From positions 162,226,574-162,290,573 of the forward strand of contig CM051461.1 of NCBI GenBank assembly GCA_028095005.1: a DNA stretch of 64,000 bases, read 5' to 3'. The translations under genes and the position numbers were made by a program. Of the stretch, positions 11,170 through 23,100 are shown one piece after another. Position 1 is the stretch's first letter. Each line of letters opens with the position of its first letter. The notes under the pieces were generated by a model that worked only from the letters and a program-made list of their open reading frames with translations, did no database searches and was not told the origin of the DNA. Source of the DNA: Rhynchospora pubera. Taxonomy: Eukaryota > Streptophyta > Magnoliopsida > Poales > Cyperaceae.

Positions 11170-14100
11170 ATGAGGGCACGAGACATGCACCCGCTTTGTT
11201 GCATCACCTCCGATAGTCCCGGATTCGGCCTCGGCGCCCGATCTCCCTCCGATTCCGACGAGGTTCCGGCCTCCGCGCCGCCTCTCTCCGATGGAGATCG
11301 CGCTCAGTCGACCTCAGTAGCTGGGATCCTCTACAAATGGACCAACTTTGGGAAGGGGTGGAGGCCGAGGTGGTTCGTGCTTAGAGATGGCGTGTTGACC
11401 TATTGCAAGATCCGACAACCGGAACTGGTGGCGCCGCCAGTGGAAGGCGGAAGCATGCGCTTGATCGGCATCTCCGGCGGGTCCCGCTCCGCCGGAGACG
11501 GACTGAAGGTGGTCGGCGTTGTGCATCTCAAGGTACAATACGAGCGATTGCCAAATGCCAATTTGCCATTGCTGATTTGGGATTGGCATCTTGAGATCCG
11601 CGTTGAGAATATGAGATCTTGAATTTTTTACTATTTATGGAATTTTCTGTCTCCCTCCTTTCGTTTCGTTTTCCCTCATTGGTTTTATTTCCTTAATTAT
11701 TTAATAATTATTTTCATTCACTCACAAAATAACGCACATGATGGATGGATGCTCGAATACTTTCGCTTTCGACGTCTGGACCTTTTCTTTTCTATGTTCT
11801 CATTCTCATACGCACTCAGAAAAATATTACAAAAATATCTCCTCTTTGTAAGACTTCTCTGATCATTTATTATTTCGGGGTAATATTTATTTAAATTTAT
11901 GTGCATTATAACAGCTGGAAAATCTAGTAGTAAGTAGGTCACATCAGCAGAGGTGAGGAGTCCAACATGGATAGGCTGGAAGTGGGGATAAGTTGAGACA
12001 CGTCACATCACTCGTGCGTGGCCTATTTTCCCATCTAACAAACTAGGGGCCGCGTAGCTATGGCATTTTCCCAATCGGTCGGTTCTGGATGCCTAGCGCG
12101 CATCTTGAAGCCATTTCTGATGGTTTTGATGGGTACTAGGTAGAGTAGTAGAGAGGATAATGATTTCTGGTGTGCTGTGTGGGCCGGGCTTTACTGGGCC
12201 TATGTCGTCAGAACTCGTGTAGTTTGAGTTTGGATTAAATTCTTCGCTGGAAAGTTGGACCGGGGTAGGTGGCTTTAGTGTTCTTTTGAGTTGCTTGACC
12301 CCTCTTTTTCTTTGAGATTCTGTTCAGAGTGCTAGAAAAACTGTAGGCTTTTCTGAAAAAGGTGTAAATAAAGCTCCTTTATTAGTACTAACACACCAAG
12401 TATGTGCACGATCACGCCAGGTAGTTCAACTTGCATTGCATCAGACATATGCGTCTTTTAGCGCAAGTTTCAAACCAGCTTAAATTAGGGGACCACATGG
12501 AATGGATCTTTTATATTAAGAGCCAATATACAAGATAAATTTGAATCAAAAGAGAAATATGATGAATTTTGTAACTTGAGATTGAATGGTTTTGACTTTT
12601 GAGCGTTGGTGTAAAATATTTATAGAGAAAAGTGATTGATAGTTACTTTGGTTTATGCTTATTTATAAGTGCATTACTTATGAAATATCTATGGAGCTTG
12701 TGCTTATTTTTATCAGAATACTGCTTATGATATAACAATCAGGAACCATGTCAGGTGCAAGCTGAATTTTCTTTCTTTTTTAGAAAAATATTCATCTTTT
12801 TTTTTTTAAAAAAAAATGTTGTCTGTTTATTCCATTCTCAGAATACTTCATTTTGGCGATGATTGTTGTCCTGAAGCAGTACCCTTTCTTCTTATTTTAT
12901 ATCAGCACGTATTTTGGTTGACATTACATGAGTTCGTACCATTTATTCTCTTATAGTACCACTGCTACTGAAGTTATTTGTTGGTATATCAATACTTGTC
13001 AATGTCATTCTGTGATGTTTTCTTAATCTTCGTTGTCAACTGCTTATTGAGCACAATGGTGCTATCTTAAAGCTTCAGTTACAAACCTTCTTCGTACACT
13101 TTCACAGAATCACCTGATTAATCACCTTTATTTGAAACATTGTCAGATCTCTTCCTTTAGGGAAAGCAAGTCTGATGACAAGCGGTTTTACATCATCACC
13201 CCAGGAAAGACACTTCAGCTTAGGACTGACTCAGCCAAGGACCGTGTGGCCTGGATTGAGGCCCTTGTGGCGGCACGTAGTGAATCATTTCTAAATGATA
13301 GTTGCGGCATCAATCCCAATGATACTTGCTTCTCAACTGAACGACTCAGAAGTCGAATGCGTGCTGAGGGGTTGGGTGAAACTTTCATTAAAGATTGTGA
13401 GAAGATCATCCAAGCAGAGTTCTCTCAGCATTTTGCACAGATGAGGGCTCGGTATGAGGATTACTTGAGTTTTCTTGGGACTTTTCCTCAGCAGATGGAG
13501 GTATGGTGTTGCAATCTGGCTTGTGATTGTAGTTGGCGTTACCTGTTCTCTTAGTCTATAAATATCCTTTTCTCTGTCATGGAAATTGTTCTCACCCAAC
13601 AGTACCAGAATGAAGTGATGCCACATTTGGACTCTAGTATCCAGGTGTTCATACTTTATACTTATCAAGCCATTGATTCAACACTGACCAGAATGTTTTG
13701 GTCCAGAATTTCTTACTTTTGGGTGGTAAGGAAACAAATAACAGAACAAGTCATTTGGGGGTACATCAATTTTGAAGATTTATACAATTCTCTAAATTTG
13801 AAATTAAAATGGCAGGGCTTTAATCTGGAAGGAAGAACAACAAGAATTGATGATGATCGCGTGGAACTAATAAAGAACGAATTTTCTAGCTCAGTCCATG
13901 GGAAATATAGTGGTATTTGACATCTCAATTCAATTTTATATTTTTACGCCCTGATGATGAATTCGGTCATGTATACACATGAACTTCTTGTTAAAGTAAC
14001 TTAATTGAGTTGATTAATCAGCAAGGTCTGAACCAAGAAACAGTTCTTAAAAGAACCAGAGTTTACAAATTGAGATTTTGGATGAATTAACTATTCTTTT

Positions 14101-17100
14101 CTTTCCAATTTTATGTTCTATTTTCCTCATGATAATACTTGATAACATTTCTTATTCCATCAGAGTTACCTCATGATAAGACTTGATAATGTTTTCTTCA
14201 TCCATCAGAATATAGCAACACAGAATCGTCGGAAGACATCGACCAAAAGCAAGAGGCTGACGAGTTATCAGAAGAGGATGATTTATGTTACTTTGATTCA
14301 CGACAGAGCTTCAGTGATTTCGCCTTTAGCACTTCCCCCAAGATAGCAAACGTCAACAGTGGGGACATATTGCCTTCCCTGCTGACCAAACGCCGTACAA
14401 AGCTGCCAGATCCAATAGAGAAGGAGAAAGGCGTCAGCCTTTGGTCAATGATAAAGGATAATGTGGGCAAGGATCTGACACGGGTCTGTCTACCTGTTTA
14501 CTTCAATGAACCACTATCATCACTCCAGAAATGCTTTGAGGATTTAGAGTACTCCTTTTTGCTTGATCGGGCTTATGAGTATGGAAAGATGGTATGATTT
14601 GTATTCTTTATTTATTTTATTGCACGCAACGGTTTTGTGTTATCATTACCCTTTGATTTCGAATCAGGTAATTTGTAATGAAATCTCTGTAATAAACAAA
14701 CACTGGTCCATTATTAGGAGAACTCCAAATCACCTAGGATTCTGGATAGCTGAATATTCAGGAGATCAGATGGATAGAGACACTTATTTGAGCTGAACTT
14801 GCATTAAATGACAGGAACGTACTATTTTATTGAACGACACAACATAGAATTTATCTGATAAAATTTTTGTTGCATTTTCTTCATTTTATTCGTGTTAGGG
14901 AAACAGTCTCATGAGGATTTTAAATGTTGCTGCATTTGCCGTGTCTGCATATGCCTCATCTGAGGGTCGTCTTTGCAAACCCTTCAACCCCTTGTTAGGG
15001 GAAACATACGAAGCTGAGTTTCCAGAAAAAGGACTTCGCTTCTTCTCTGAAAAGGTAAAAGTTTGCATCTGTTTTGTGCTAAATAATGAACTCTCTTATC
15101 TGGACCAACAAAACAATCTACTTAACTCCTAGGTGGCTTTAAATGGGTCAAATTGGAGGTCAATTTCCCCATATATAAATTTTTTCAGCCAAACAGTTAC
15201 ATAGTATTTTAATATTACACATGCAGTTTCTTTAAAAAGAAAATCCATCGTTGAAACCATGCAAGTTATTTAAATGATCCCATATCTGAAATCATTACAT
15301 TGATATCAACTTTTGAAAAATTCCATGTTTTTGTGACCCCATTAAAAGATTAGATTTTCTGGCTCTGCCCCTGACTAACTGCATCAGTTCAGTGAAATTA
15401 ATTTTAATATTACTTCATATACAATAGGTTAGTCATCATCCAATGGTAATGGCATGCCATTGTGAGGGGAGAGGTTGGAAATTTTGGGGTGACAGTGAAC
15501 TCAAAAACAAATTTTGGGGTCAGTCCATTCAACTTGATCCTGTCGGCAAATTAACACTAGAATTTGATGATGGTGAAACCTTTCAATGGAGTAAGGTAAA
15601 AGTTATGTTTCAAACCATTTTTGTGTCACTTAAAGTTTCTTTTACCCACTTCTATTTTAACACAAAATTTTCTGTTTTTAACTGGTATTAGGTAACAACC
15701 ACGATTCATAATCTCATAATTGGAAAAGTCTTTTGCAATCACCATGGGACAATGAACATTAGTGGTAATCGACAATACTCATGTACTCTCAAGTTCAAGG
15801 AGCACTCTTTTCTCGATCGGAACCCACGTCAGGTACAAAAAAAATACTCAAAAGCGAGGTTTAAAAAGTATTCATTGAGAGAGGACATTGAACACTTTGG
15901 CAGTAATCATAAGGTCAATACACTATAACTATAGAGATGTCTTCCAATCAATTCTTTCAGTTTTATTTATTCTTTTCTGGTCCTTTTTCAAGCGCTACTT
16001 ACATTTGCAGTCTCTTGTAAGGTTCAAGGCTTTGTGCACGACAAAAGCTCTGGAGCTAAGGAAGCTACTTTGATAGGGAGATGGGATGATAGCATGTATT
16101 CCACACTAAACGATGATGCTTCAATAAGCAACAGCTGTGCATTGGCACAACAAAATAACACCTTGTTATGGAAGAAAAATGGACCTCCTGAAAATCCTAC
16201 AAGATACAACCTAACATCATTTGCAATAGCCCTAAATGAGATAACACCGGACCTTAAGGTAGATATTTTTTCTTCATATGTATCTCTGTTCACCTTTCTG
16301 CCATTTATTAGTTGTTATCTGCATTATTGCATAGTTCATGTCGGTGATAAAATTACTGGTTGGAGAGTTAATTTTTAAAATTTGTGGGTAAAAAGCTAGC
16401 TGGATGAGTTTTCTTTTATGAGAAACTAAAGCTGGATAAAATTGAACCCTAACTGAACAGTTAATGACCTAGGGATACATACTTGAGTTTTGGTCCTCTT
16501 ATTGTCAATGTTATTGTGTTTTCATTTTATTGAAGAATGTTTATGAATTTGAAATTATCAATAATATATATGTAACTATTTTTCCATTGCATCTACTGCA
16601 TTGAGTGAAGTTTTTCCAATTGATTAGAATTCTCTTTCTTTTATTTCGTTTCTAGTTTGTTGTTTTAGAAAATTTATATCAAATGGACTACGTGCTAATA
16701 TGGACATATATGTTCGGCTGAAAAAAAATTAGAAGACGTTTATCATAGTTATATAACTGCTAATTGAAACTATGCTTTTTATGTTGTCATTTCATTATTG
16801 TTCTAACAAGCTCTAATGGGTGAAGGAGAGGCTTCCGCCAACTGATTCAAGACTAAGGCCAGATCAAAGGTATCTAGAGAATGGGGAGTATGAGAAAGCC
16901 AATGCTGAGAAATTACGACTTGAGAAAAGGCAAAGAATGGTACTCATCTCTTTTGTTAATTATTTGCATTCCTCAGATATGGAATTTAGAAAAAGAGAAT
17001 TTCTCAGGCCTTATCATTGATACCATATTTGAATTTGAATTCTGTCTTTCATGTCAATTGTGCGTAACATTTAACTTTGAACACGCTTCTCTTTGCATTG

Positions 17101-17488
17101 TACAGATGAGCTTAGCTAGGCAATGAAACTTCAGTTGATAACATTTAATTATCTTGTTAATCTTCTATCAAATTGTTCAATAAAGCATTAATTAATGTAA
17201 AATGTGGAAACCTTACAAAAGCTGAAGTAAAATTTGGTTTGTTTTTGTTGATTTTTATTGTAGCACAATCAAGAACCTAACCATGATATTTTTCTACAGT
17301 CAAGGAAGTTGCAGGAAAATGGATGGCACCCAAAATGGTTCCAAAGAACCAGCGAGTCGTCAACTTTTCAATATATTGGGGGTTACTGGGAAGCGAGGGA
17401 GCAGAGAAATTGGGACGGTTGTCCTAATATATTTGGTGAATTTTCAGATGATTCTAGTACTGCAGCTGAAAACAATTCAAAATCATAG
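11170..17488 (+). CDS. ORP1-like: Oxysterol-binding protein-related protein (PH + ORD), 11 exons, 747 aa
   Basis: Lipid-transfer protein of the OSBP-related family, expected to bind sterols or phosphoinositides at membrane contact sites. Exons: 11170-11532, 13147-13500, 13603-13644, 13816-13912, 14209-14591, 14899-15054, 15428-15595, 15692-15832, 16022-16258, 16826-16939, 17300-17488; all junctions are GT-AG and keep frame. A PH domain spans residues about 50-165 (GILYKWTNFGKGWRPRWFVL). An acidic stretch with a FFAT-like CYFDSRQ follows at 312-318. The ligand-binding ORD runs from about 350 and contains the family fingerprint as EKVSHHPM (464-471; animal OSBPs have EQVSHHPP), then GRGWKFWGDS and a C-terminal GGYWEARE. 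The first ATG (strong GCCACCATGA context) is used; a second ATG five codons on gives MHPLCC, the more usual-looking family start. Length is normal for plant ORP1/2 types. The gene converges on the NPF gene downstream. The 14-codon exon 3 is the least certain. Confidence 0.93.
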
Positions 17489-18419
17489 TTAAATTATTTT
17501 TGCACGAGAATGTCCGAGACAATTAATGACTCGGTTTTAATTTAGAGTTAGGGCCTTTTTTTTTTTCCTTTCTTCTTCGTTCATTTTTTTTTTCTTTTTT
17601 ACCTGTTAAAATATTGTAGTAAAAAAGCAGAGCAAGTTGCATGGGCCAGAGTGCGCCTACGATTATTTAACATTCTTCGAAAGTAAAAAATGGGTATCGA
17701 ATAATTGATTATTCCATCTATCTTTTGGTGTACCAACTTCAAGACAATTGGTGGTGTTCCCTATCCAATCCTACCGAGGATGCAGATTTCAAATCAGCAC
17801 CATGTGGGAAGGTAAAAAAAAAAAAAAAGAGGGAGGGGAGGGGGGGGGGGGGGGGTAGGGGGTAAAAGAAAAGGTTGCATCAGCCAACATTTTAAACGGC
17901 GGATTAATGCAAACATAAGGGCTTGACCCTTAAAAATAACATTTTAATCGCGGAATGTGTTTTGCAAGTAGAAACCTGATGGCAACTCGCAAGCTATGTC
18001 AAGAAACCCGAGCTAAATATTGGGACAAATAATTTTTTTAGCTTCCACTGTAGAATGCTACTTCAATACATGATGGCAACTCGCAAGCTATGTGAGGATG
18101 AGAAATTCTCCATATGGGGTTACGTAAATCATAGCCAGATAATAACATGGAAGCAGAGCTGCATCATAACAGCAGCGTTGCTAATAAAAGAGACGTTCCT
18201 CTGCATAGTGGGCCTGCAACTGCTGGTGTGTGAAGCCAGATACTGACTCTTAGACCTTGAAGCCCAAGAGGAATGAGGCTGGGTCAAGAAACAAGAGCCT
18301 AGGTGGCGAGCCAGAACTGAACAGTCGGCCCATAACTCTCAGTGTGGACTGTGGATTCAGATTCGACTCCCAAGCCGAGTAGCTAGAGCTGAACTGTGGC
18401 ACAGAGGATGTAATGTAAC
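17489..18419. other. ORP 3' flank with poly-A/poly-G tract
   Basis: This holds the presumed ORP 3' UTR and downstream DNA. At about 17815-17862 an A run passes into a purine tract containing 16 consecutive G (17840-17855), a candidate G-quadruplex or assembly-error site. An open frame at 18055-18246 has no recognisable domain. Confidence 0.5.
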
Positions 18420-19547
18420 TAGGGCTGCAAACGAGTCGAACACGAGCGAGCTGACTCTAGTTCTAGCTAGTGCTGAAAACGGTAGCTGTTTCAACCGTTC
18501 TTTCGTTTCATTTCGTCCGAAACTGAATGATAACGGATAAGGATTTCAGTTTCGTTTAAAGAACAGAACAACCAACGCAAATAGAAATATTGTTTCGTCT
18601 CAGAATGGAACGATTAGTGAAATTGGTACGTTTCGTGGTCGTTTATTTCGCGCATTTCGTCTAAAATTTTTTTTATGGTTTTATTATTAGATTGCAGAGG
18701 ACCTCAGCAGAGAGATCGAGGGAGAAATGAGTAAAATTAGATTTCTGCAGCGTCGCTCCGTCATTTCTCTGCCGAACACAGTCACATCTATCTTTCTCGC
18801 CTCTGCACCACCGAGTACAATCGCCGTCGAGAGCAAGAGGTGATTATAGTGCCTCCTCCCCCTTTCCCCCGTGACCTAACCTGTCATTTTTCTATCTCTG
18901 TTTCATACAAAATGCAGAATAGTTTATTTTCTTACATCTTAATAAAATGCAAAACAGTTAGGTAGTCAAAGACGGTTATAACCGTTTTGATCGTTCCCAT
19001 CAACGGAACAATCAACGCAACATGTGTTAAATGAATGCAACAATCAACGCAATAAATATAAAAATTTCGTACATCAATGCAACGGTTAACGAAAATGACC
19101 ACTTTCGTGGTCGTTTTCCACGTTATGCACCTCTAGTTCTAGCTTGACTTTAGTCGAGCTCGAGTTAGTCGAGCCGAGCCTTAACGAACATTAATATTAT
19201 TTATTTAATTTTATAATTTTATATATATATATATTTTTAAGTTTTAAGTAAGTAAATTATAAATTAATTGTTAATTATTTATTTATATTATTTATTTCAT
19301 AAGTTTTACTGAACATTAATATTTATATCTAAGAAATAAGTATATTTTCTGTCAAATTGAGTACTAAATATAATATATTATATAATAAAATCATATATCT
19401 AGCTCGACTCGTTACCTTATCGAGTCTTAACGAGACGAGTCGAGCTAGCTTGTTAACAACTCGAGTTGTAACGAGTCGAGCTAATACAAGTTTTTATCGA
19501 GCCGAACACGAGCGAGCCGCAAGCTACGAGCTTTTCTTGCACCCCTA
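18420..19547. mobile_element. hAT-like element, hosting a nested hAT
   Basis: It starts TAGGGCTGCAAACGAG and ends, on the opposite strand, with TAGGGGTGCAAGAAAAG. Subterminal GAACACGAGCGAGC-type motifs sit near both ends. Flanking octamers AATGTAAC and AATGTAAT match at 7 of 8 positions, the 8-bp duplication typical of hAT insertions. It has no transposase coding; much of the interior is the separate insertion at 18468-19135. It lies between the convergent ORP and NPF genes. Confidence 0.75.
18468..19135. mobile_element. Nested hAT-like element, 668 bp
   Basis: The element runs from TAGTGCTGAAAACGG to CGTTATGCACCTCTA. A perfect 8-bp target-site duplication GTTCTAGC flanks it (18460-18467 and 19136-19143), showing that it inserted into the outer element. 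Short repeats of the CGTTTCGTT/AACGAAA type (for example TTTCGTGGTCGTTT at both sides) form subterminal inverted motifs. No coding capacity is visible. Confidence 0.8.
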
Positions 19548-20112
19548 AATGTAATTATGTAAGACAAGTGTGGAGTTTGACTTATATTGCCAGGATGGGA
19601 GCAAAAGAGCAACGTGTTGGCTGAATTGGAGTAAGGGGCGGATGCAAAAATGAAGAAGATAAACGACGAGGCCTTTAAAGCCATTGAAAGGGTGTCCGTG
19701 GTGCAACATCTTTTCTTAACGGTGCCATCATTTAATTACTTTCTCTTTTAATGGAGATTAATTTCAGTTTGTTATTTAGTGGTGAATTGAACGAAATTAC
19801 GTTGGCTCTTCTTCTACTACCTACACTCATCCTTTTACTATTCAACTGACTGCTTCAAAATTCCCCCTAAGTTCATAAAATTCTCAAAACTTATGCTAAA
19901 TCACAGAAGACAACAAATTGGGATCATAACATGTTACTATCTTCTTTCGTTTTCTTTACAAGAAAGATACATTTTCCATTTTAAAATACACCTCTTACGA
20001 GGCTGTTTCCAAAGGAAAACGAAACAGAGCGGAATCATAAGATCAAACAAGAAAAGAAAAAGGTAAATTGCAAAAGCGCAAACAAGCAATACGAATAGCA
20101 TGTGCTTAATTA
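19548..20112. other. 3' flank of the NPF copy A gene
   Basis: Presumed 3' UTR and terminator region of the minus-strand NPF gene plus short intergenic DNA. The motif ACACCTCTTACGAGGCT at about 19988 recurs at about 34342 downstream of the second NPF gene, so the duplicated 3' UTR is still partly recognisable. No gene is supported. Confidence 0.5.
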
Positions 20113-23100
20113 TTAGTGCAGACAAACCTCTTCCTCCAGCTCTACTCCGTTTACACTGCCGTCAGCTGCCATTCTATTTTCTTTGTACACGTATCCTTTG
20201 GCCAAAACCAAGAAAATCACCAAGTTCAAAGCACTGAGCACCGCCAGAAGCCAGTAGAAATTATACAATTCTCCTTCGTTTAAGTTATCAGCCAACCATG
20301 CACCTTTACCGCTCTCTCCGGTAACCTTGTGCACTATGCTCACAAGTGCTGAGCTGAGGAAAAACCCAAGAGACAGAGTGCTGAGGAATAAGCCAGTGCT
20401 CATTGTCTTCATCCCTTTGGGGCACTCCCTTAAAAAGAAGTCTAACTGGCCGATGTATGTGAAAGCCTCGCCTGAGCCAACGAGGAAGAATTGGGGTACA
20501 AGCCAGAATACACTAAGTGTCACACCATTATGAGCCGCATGAAGGCGTTTACGTTCTGAGAGCGCAGCCGCAACCATGGCAAGAATGGATAGGAATAGTC
20601 CAACAGAGATGCGCTGGAGCGGGGACATCCCGTGCGGGTTTTTGGTGATACGACGTGCGAGAGGTACAATTATGCGGTCATATACAGGGACGGTTAGTAA
20701 AATTGACCCGACGAAAAATACAGTTAATGACCCTGCTGGTATTTCAAAGTGACGACCAATGTGGCGATCCATGGTGGTAGCTTGTGACACTGAAAATGTG
20801 GTCATCTGTGCGTAAACGGTCCAGAACAGGATTGTAGTGGCCCAAGTTGGCAGCATGCGGATGACCTGTTTTACTTCCTCCACATCAGTCAGGGTTGATA
20901 AAGTCCAGTTGGTTGGAGCTGATGTTGTGTTGGCATCTATGATGGCTGCTCGGTCAAGGAAACTGCCAGAATGTAAAATGTTATTATTAGATACTTATTT
21001 TGTTTTTTCAGCTCTATTTGCCTACTACTGGTAAATCATGTACATTTTACAGATCAATGGCGCCAATCTTCTGTTACAATTAGAAATTTTGTACTATTGA
21101 ATTTTATTGGGTTCGCTCAACTTTGGATCTAAGACCACATACAGCTAACTGACTTGAGATGGGTAGATCTGAAAGTACTTTTCATTATTAGCGCATAATT
21201 GAATTAATTTAGATGAGGACCATCTTATAACCAAAGCAAATTCCCAGCATTTGGCGTGTTCTTAAATTTTCCTTGAAAGGACGAGCACTGAGGCTGGTGA
21301 GACATTTACTGTGGTCACAAATTACAATCAAGGGAATACAGCTTTTACTAGCATGCATGTGAGCCCCAAGTACAAAACAACGCAGTCTTATGATTAAATG
21401 ACAAATTACGTTCAGGACGATCGCCACAGTGGGATGCACACTAAAATTACCTATAAAACGTAAAAAGGAAAATAGGTGGGGACAGAATCTATTGTCACTT
21501 GTCAGTTGATGATTGCTGAGTTTCATCACAAGATGAGCTATTGCATGATTTACAAAAAACAGAGGAAATACTCTCACTTATTACTGTTGCCCTCTTTTAG
21601 TTGGGATGAACAAGGACAAATTCAACGGTTCAATAGAAACTCATTAAATGCTACAAAATAAGTAGTTGCTATTTGTTAGGCAAAGATTGTGGTTTCTATT
21701 GATAAAAATTTGATCTTATTGTTTTATTCCTATCATGGGAAAAGTTTTCTGTTCTTCGGATTGCCTCAACTAGAAATTTTTATTTTTTATTTTCGAAGGC
21801 CAGACGAAAGCCAACAGTTTTCAATAATAAGAAAGCAAATAGTACAAGACAATTAGATAAATAGAAAACACAATCAATGTTCTGGTATCTACTGGTACGT
21901 TATACAAAAGAGAAAAGAAAAGGCAGCCGTATCAGTATTATACCGAAAGTTAATTTTCAAATGTCATGGGTTAATAACACCATGACATAGTGGCAACAGA
22001 TCGGTATGTTAATAGTTTTGATGTAAATATTTTAAATTAACTATACCACTGTTGGTACCTGTTTCTTAACTTGTTTCTGTAAAACAGAAGACAAGTCCGC
22101 TATTGGAAGAAAAAAAAAATAATAAATAAAATAAATAAAATAAAACTCTGTATCATAGTTTGATTTAGATTTTACTCTAAAGCGGAATCTGACTTTATAG
22201 CAACCTCCTCACCTAAAGACAGTAAAATACAAAATCAACCTCATAGAAGCTTTGCTTTATTGCATTTGCTAAGTGTACTCTACTTAACCTTCCACAAATT
22301 AACAAATCACCTAACTCAATTATATAAAGATCAACCTTCGAAAAACTTTGGACTCAAAATTTTACTATAATTATCACTTGTCCTAGAATCTTTGTCGTTT
22401 CTAAAAGAGATGAATAAAAGTTGCTAGGAATTCCTTAAGCACTCGTTTGACAGAATACAATACAAATTATTTTTGAGAGAGGAAACGTATGGTCAGTATT
22501 AAACAGATAAAATTCCCCCTAATAAACCTCTCCCATAAAAGGACAAGAGATTTGCAAGTGTTTCTTCCTTTTTCAGTTCATTTTTTTTTAAATTAAGGTA
22601 CATTTAAAAATATCTTATAATGTTACAGACGGAACGGATAACAAATATACTAATAATTGTATATGGTGAGAGTCGAGAGCTTATATACAGATATTACTTA
22701 TAATCAGAGCAGAGCAAAAAGAACAGAGGAAACGACATACATATGGAGGAGTGTCACGTGAAGATCTCTCATCCAAGATATTGTGCTTCAACAGTGTTCA
22801 TTCATATTATGATAAAATCTTATTTGAAGATTAATTATATATAGGATGGCCATGACTTATTTGACAGAAACATGCAAAAAACCCCTCCTGCCATGAACAC
22901 CTGACATGACTTTTGCGTCGTCTTTGGTAACCTTTTGTTTTAAGCATGTTTATCAAAGAGTGGAATCTCATTTAATTATTTTTTTTCTATACTTTTGCTT
23001 CTAGTGAAAGATGATATTGGCAAAATAATTTTTACTGTATCAGGAATATGACCATGAACTACCTGAAAATTAAGTACATAGATTTAATAATTAGACCAAT

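Noticed and set aside
20327..20533. Plus-strand frames over the NPF exons
   Set aside because: Antisense shadows of the transporter exons on the minus strand.
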